Source: Sphingopyxis sp. BSN-002 (GTDB lineage Bacteria; Pseudomonadota; Alphaproteobacteria; Sphingomonadales; Sphingomonadaceae). Taken from it: a DNA stretch of 64,000 bases. The position numbers were made by a program, and so were the translations under genes. The notes beneath the pieces were generated by a model. It ran no database searches and was not told where the DNA came from. It saw nothing but the letters and a program-made list of their open reading frames with translations. Of the stretch, positions 60,609 to 64,000 are shown one piece after another (position 1 is the stretch's first letter; each line of letters opens with the position of its first letter). The stretch lies in NCBI RefSeq assembly GCF_022024275.1, contig NZ_CP091804.1:1940501-2004500 (forward strand), written 5' to 3'.

Positions 60609-61585
60609 GCGGTCAGCCGGATTTCGCGGCGCTCGTCGGCCGACTGGCGGGCCGCCAGCGCGAGCTTCAGCGAGGCCGCGCCTTCGGCCAGCGGAATATA
60701 GGGCGCGGCGCCGGTCGTGATCGCACGATACACGTCGGCAAGCTGCGCGACGAAGGGATCGGTCGGTCCCGCGATTTCCTCGGCCGAGACCTCGCCGGCG
60801 GTGCGCGTCAGCACGGCGTCGTTCCAGCTGGTGAAGCGCCCGGTCATGCGCTCGGCATAGACCGCCCACTCCTTGTGCCACACGCCGGGAACCGCGATAT
60901 TCGACGCGTTGAGCGTCGCGATGCGGCCGTCGTCCCAGCCGAAGACGATCGCGCTGATATCCTCGACATCATAGCCCGGCGTGTCGTGATGCGCGAAATT
61001 GGTACGCCGGGCATAGACGGTATCGGGCTCACCCATCAGATGACGGATCAGGTCGACCTGGTGGATCACCTGCTCGAGAATCTGGCCGCCCGATCTGGCT
61101 TCCTCACGCCACCAGTCGGCGTGGAGCGCATTGCAATGATAGGCCCCGGCATAAAGTCCGACCTTTCCGGTATCGGCCGCCTTCCAGCGCCGTACCGCAT
61201 CGCCGAAGCGGTACATGAAGCCAATCGCCGCGACGACGCCGGTGGCCGAAACGTCGGCGACCATCGCGTCGGCGGCCGGCTGATTGAGCGCGATCGGCTT
61301 TTCGACGAGCAGATGGACGCCCGCTTTCGCAACGCGCTCGATCTCGCCACCGCGATTATAGGGGGGCAATGTCGCAATGACGAGATCGAGACGCTCCTGC
61401 CGCAGCATAGCGTCAAGGTCGGTGTAGGCCGCGGCAGTGCGACCCTCCGCAAACGCCCTCGTCCTCTCCGCATCGCGGCCGCAGCAGGCGACCAGTTCCA
61501 TATCGTCGGGCAACGCAGCGACCGCGCCAGCATGGCGCGCGCCGATGCCGCCGCAGCCGAGCAGGCCGATGCGAAGCGCGCTCAT
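60605..61585 (-). CDS. Gfo/Idh/MocA family oxidoreductase
   Basis: 326 residues from the ATG at 61585. Rossmann start 'LRIGLLGCGGIGARHAGAVAAL' (about 4-25), 'VATLPPYNRGG' and the catalytic-lysine 'VHLLVEKPIALNQPAAD' (about 90-106), and the beta-sheet substrate domain thereafter. The family oxidises sugars, inositols and sugar acids with NAD(P). Coupled by overlaps to the MDR gene upstream (61582-61585) and the alpha-galactosidase. Likely acts on the glycoside or its released aglycone. Confidence 0.92.
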   Translation of the reverse strand: MSALRIGLLGCGGIGARHAGAVAALPDDMELVACCGRDAERTRAFAEGRTAAAYTDLDAMLRQERLDLVIATLPPYNRGGEIERVAKAGVHLLVEKPIALNQPAADAMVADVSATGVVAAIGFMYRFGDAVRRWKAADTGKVGLYAGAYHCNALHADWWREEARSGGQILEQVIHQVDLIRHLMGEPDTVYARRTNFAHHDTPGYDVEDISAIVFGWDDGRIATLNASNIAVPGVWHKEWAVYAERMTGRFTSWNDAVLTRTAGEVSAEEIAGPTDPFVAQLADVYRAITTGAAPYIPLAEGAASLKLALAARQSADERREIRLTA

Positions 61586-62625
61586 GCGCCGAACTCCAGC
61601 ATCGCCTGCAACATGCCCGGCGCGCCTTGGTCGAGCTGGTCGAACAGCTTCGGCGCGTCGGCGAAGGGCGCGCGATGGGTGATCAACGGGATCAGGTCGA
61701 GCGTGCCGTCGTGCTGGAGCTCGATCGCGCTGCGCCACAGGCGCGGCTTCGACCAGCGATAGCTCGCATCGGGCGCCACGCCGGAAATCTGCGAGCAGAT
61801 GAGCTGGATGCGGTTGTGGTGAAATTCTTCGCCGAGCTTCAGCCCCGGGATCGCGCCCTGGAAGAAGCCCATCGCAACGACGCGGGCATTATAGGCGGCG
61901 GCGCGGATCGCTTCGCCGAGCGCGGGCGGCGCGCCCGATACCTCGATGCAGGCGTCGGCGCCGCGGCCGCCGGTGAGGCGCTTGATTTCCTCCGCTGCGC
62001 CCGCAGGTTCGATCGCGAGATGCGCGCCATGACGAAGCGCAATGTCGCGGCGCGCGGCGTCGGGGTCGATCGCGATCACGCGCGCGCCCGATGCGCGGGC
62101 GGCCTGCACGACGATCTGCCCCGGCACGCCAAGGCCGAACACGGCGATCGTATCGCCGATGCGGATCTGGGCGTCGTGGACGCCGTTCAGCGCGACCGCG
62201 CCGATGTGCGAGAAGATGCCGATACGCGGATCCGCGCCCTCCGGCAGCAGCCGGTCGCGGGCGTATTCGGCGGTCGCGACATGGTGCGTCTTGTGGTTCC
62301 AGGTCCCGAAGAGGCGCTGGCCGACTTTCAGATCGGCGATGCCGCTGCCGACCTCGATGATCTCGCCCGATTCCTCATAGCCGAGATTGCGCACCGGCCA
62401 GTCCCAGCTCGGCACCTCGGCATCGACGAACAGGCGCTGCGCCTCGTCGAAGCGGCGATGCATGAAGGGGTTGGTGCCGCGATACTGGGTGAGTTCGGTG
62501 CCCGCGCTGATCCCCGAGAAGAGCGTGCGGATACGCACCTCCTCGGACCCGAGCGGGGCGAACGCGCTTTCCTCGAACGCCAGCGTGCGCGGCGCGGTGA
62601 GGACAAGCGCCTTACTCGACGACAT
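61582..62625 (-). CDS. MDR-type alcohol/polyol dehydrogenase
   Basis: 347 residues. GroES-like N-terminal domain 'GISAGTELTQYRGTNPF' and 'NLGYEESGEIIEVGSGIADLKVGQRLFG', then the NAD(P)-binding 'GDTIAVFGLGVPGQIVVQAARASGARVIAIDPD' (about 158-190). The catalytic Zn Cys is replaced by a Gly-Ile-Ser-Ala region, so this may be a zinc-free or alternative-metal member. It overlaps the MFS stop by 14 bases and the Gfo/Idh start by 4. With the Gfo/Idh it forms a two-dehydrogenase unit typical of sugar or polyol oxidation. Confidence 0.85.
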   Translation of the reverse strand: MSSSKALVLTAPRTLAFEESAFAPLGSEEVRIRTLFSGISAGTELTQYRGTNPFMHRRFDEAQRLFVDAEVPSWDWPVRNLGYEESGEIIEVGSGIADLKVGQRLFGTWNHKTHHVATAEYARDRLLPEGADPRIGIFSHIGAVALNGVHDAQIRIGDTIAVFGLGVPGQIVVQAARASGARVIAIDPDAARRDIALRHGAHLAIEPAGAAEEIKRLTGGRGADACIEVSGAPPALGEAIRAAAYNARVVAMGFFQGAIPGLKLGEEFHHNRIQLICSQISGVAPDASYRWSKPRLWRSAIELQHDGTLDLIPLITHRAPFADAPKLFDQLDQGAPGMLQAMLEFGA

Positions 62626-63871
62626 GGACGACCTCCTGATTGGCCGCGACCCCGCGGCGGGCCTGCAGGCGGGTACCGAGCAGGATGAGAACGGCGACGG
62701 CGTAAAGCCCCGCCATCGCGACGATGCCCGACCCCATGCCGAAGCTTTCGCCGATCCACGCGACGAGGATCGGGGTGATGCCGGCGCCGAGGAAGCCGAT
62801 CATCGTCATCATGCCGACCGCGGTGGCGCGGGCGTGCGGCGGCACAACGTCCTGCATCGCGGCATAGATGCAACCGTCGAACAGGCCCTTGGCGATGCTG
62901 GTCGCGACGAGCACCATGCCGATCTGCGTGGCAGTCTTCGCGCCGAGGAGCGGGAGCAGGAGCAACCCGGCAAGCCCGAGCCCGATCGCGAGCGTCGTGA
63001 AACGGCCGATCGGCGATTTCTTCGCGAGCGTATCGGCAAGCAGGCCGCCGAGCGGGACCGCGCAGAAACCCGCGATATTGATCGTCGCCGAGCCGACCCA
63101 GGCCGAATCGGCCAGATTGAGGCCGAGCAGATTCTTGACGAAATAGGGCGCCCAGAAGGTGACCCCCGTCGAGGCGCCCGTCGCCAGCGCGAAGACAGCA
63201 CAGAGGATCAGCGCAGCGGGAATGCGCAGCACGATGCCGATCGGTTCGGCAGGCTTGCCCTCCTCGGCGGCGGTGTGGACGATCGGCGCGTCGTGGAGGA
63301 AGAACCACAGCATGACGGCATGAACCAGCCCGACGGCGCCGAAAATCAGGAACGGCGCGTGCCAGCTCAACGCGTCGGCAATATAGCCCGCCGCGACGGC
63401 GCCCAGTCCCGAGCCGGCGAACACCGCGGTCTGGTGCAGCGACAGGGCGCGGCTGCGCATCTGCGGCTTGTGCCAGTCGCCGATCAGCGCAGTGGCGGTC
63501 GGGTAATAGGTCGACTCGCCGACCGCGACGAGCCCGCGCATCGAAAGCAGCAGAGCAAAGCCGGTCGCGAGGCTGGATGCCCCGGTCGCGACGCTCCAGA
63601 AGACAAGGCCGAAGATGATGAGGCGGCTGCGGCGCACGCTGTCGCCGACGCGGCCCGCGACGAAGGCGCCGACGGCGTAGATCCAGAAGAAGACCGAGCC
63701 GAGCAGCGCGAGCTGGGTGTCGGTGAGGTCGAATTCGGCCTTGAGGTCGGGAAGGACGGCGAGCAGGATGTTGCGGTCGGCCGCGTTGAGGAACGCGACG
63801 AGCCAGAGCAGCCCGATCATGATCCACGGATAGTTGGCGCGGGCCGCCAAGCCTCCCTTGTTCCCCACCAT
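62612..63871 (-). CDS. MFS transporter (anion/sugar:cation type)
   Basis: 419 residues, 12 helices. 'LNAADRNILLAVLPDLKAEFDLTDTQLALLGSVF' and motif A 'GAFVAGRVGDSVRRSRLII' between helices 2 and 3, plus 'AVGESTYYPTATALIGDWHKP'. It is in the broad hexuronate/ACS-like or spinster-like branch. In this operon it is the probable importer of the alpha-galactoside (inference). It begins 12 bases after the glycerate kinase gene. Confidence 0.9.
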   Translation of the reverse strand: MVGNKGGLAARANYPWIMIGLLWLVAFLNAADRNILLAVLPDLKAEFDLTDTQLALLGSVFFWIYAVGAFVAGRVGDSVRRSRLIIFGLVFWSVATGASSLATGFALLLSMRGLVAVGESTYYPTATALIGDWHKPQMRSRALSLHQTAVFAGSGLGAVAAGYIADALSWHAPFLIFGAVGLVHAVMLWFFLHDAPIVHTAAEEGKPAEPIGIVLRIPAALILCAVFALATGASTGVTFWAPYFVKNLLGLNLADSAWVGSATINIAGFCAVPLGGLLADTLAKKSPIGRFTTLAIGLGLAGLLLLPLLGAKTATQIGMVLVATSIAKGLFDGCIYAAMQDVVPPHARATAVGMMTMIGFLGAGITPILVAWIGESFGMGSGIVAMAGLYAVAVLILLGTRLQARRGVAANQEVVHVVE

Positions 63872-63883
63872 GTCTCTTCTCCC

Positions 63884-64000
63884 TTACGCCGTCGGGTCGA
63901 TCAGGATCGCCCTAAAGTCGTTCACATTGGTCAGCGTGGGCCCGGTTATGACCAGGTCTCCGAGTTTTTCGAAAAAGCTGTACGCATTGTTCGACGCCAG
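63884..64000 (-). CDS. glycerate 2-kinase (MOFRL domain), C-terminal fragment
   Basis: Only the last 38 codons are in the window, ending TAA at 63884. '[20 protein letters not shown]' then '[16 protein letters not shown]' is the MOFRL-domain end of the GckA/TtuD type, which phosphorylates D-glycerate at O2. GGGAGAAGAG follows its stop and serves the MFS gene. As the first gene seen of the operon it implies glycerate is formed from the substrate. Confidence 0.85.
   Translation of the reverse strand: MASNNAYSFFEKLGDLVITGPTLTNVNDFRAILIDPTA

Overview
The window is GC-rich DNA from a Gram-negative alphaproteobacterium, most likely a sphingomonad (Sphingopyxis/Sphingobium type). This is inferred from the dense GC-rich coding, a tonB-exbB-exbD-exbD operon, TonB-dependent receptor use, a short PutA paired with an Lrp-type regulator, a hom/glpX/recJ neighbourhood and an alphaproteobacterial-type LexA box. 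No rRNA, CRISPR array, insertion sequence, integrase or phage gene was recognised. No stretch over 300 bases lacks a gene; the longest gap is about 270 bases (29241-29509).

Layout. 1-6.5 kb (minus strand): a four-gene secreted redox operon of a pentaheme cytochrome, a two-domain HbpS-like lipoprotein, a large outer-membrane barrel and a multiheme cytochrome cut by the window edge, downstream of gdhA. 8-26.5 kb: mostly housekeeping and accessory genes: a CcmI-like TPR protein, putA with a divergent Lrp regulator, two acyl-CoA dehydrogenases, tRNA-Gly, a transglutaminase, MFS pumps, a CinA-like protein opposite a GST with a possible SOS box between them, Bax-inhibitor, thpR, a small tyrosine phosphatase, sodC, and a membrane-tethered LuxR regulator divergent from a COG4705-type membrane protein and a PAP2 phosphatase. 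26.6-29.2 kb: the TonB energising operon. 29.5-43.8 kb: hom, glpX, a TIR-transmembrane-LprI fusion, an OmpA-like protein, an alkyl sulfatase, two bacterial PH-domain proteins, recJ and a VOC protein, then two tRNA-Glu genes of different anticodon.

44.2-55.8 kb is the most unusual part: an apparently co-regulated catabolic cluster. A five-gene minus-strand operon (amidohydrolase, DUF7064/7065-like protein, a PEP-utilising protein with only the phosphohistidine domain, cytochrome P450, SDR) lies opposite a TetR regulator, a PPDK-like protein lacking the PEP-binding barrel, and a TonB-dependent receptor. Three near-identical GTAAG-N6-TTAC palindromes sit before the operon/tetR, the PPDK-like gene and the receptor. 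The combination suggests uptake of a small hydrophobic or phenolic compound, ATP-dependent phosphorylation by a split dikinase, P450 oxidation and dehydrogenation. It resembles the CreHI/CreJ alkylphenol logic, but with different partner genes.

55.8-64 kb is a tightly packed minus-strand operon, with many ATGA/GTGA overlaps, for an alpha-galactoside: glycerate kinase (partial), MFS transporter, MDR dehydrogenase, Gfo/Idh dehydrogenase, GH36 alpha-galactosidase, galT, galK and a ROK sugar kinase. It enters the Leloir pathway, and the aglycone may be a glycerol/glycerate-type or polyol compound.
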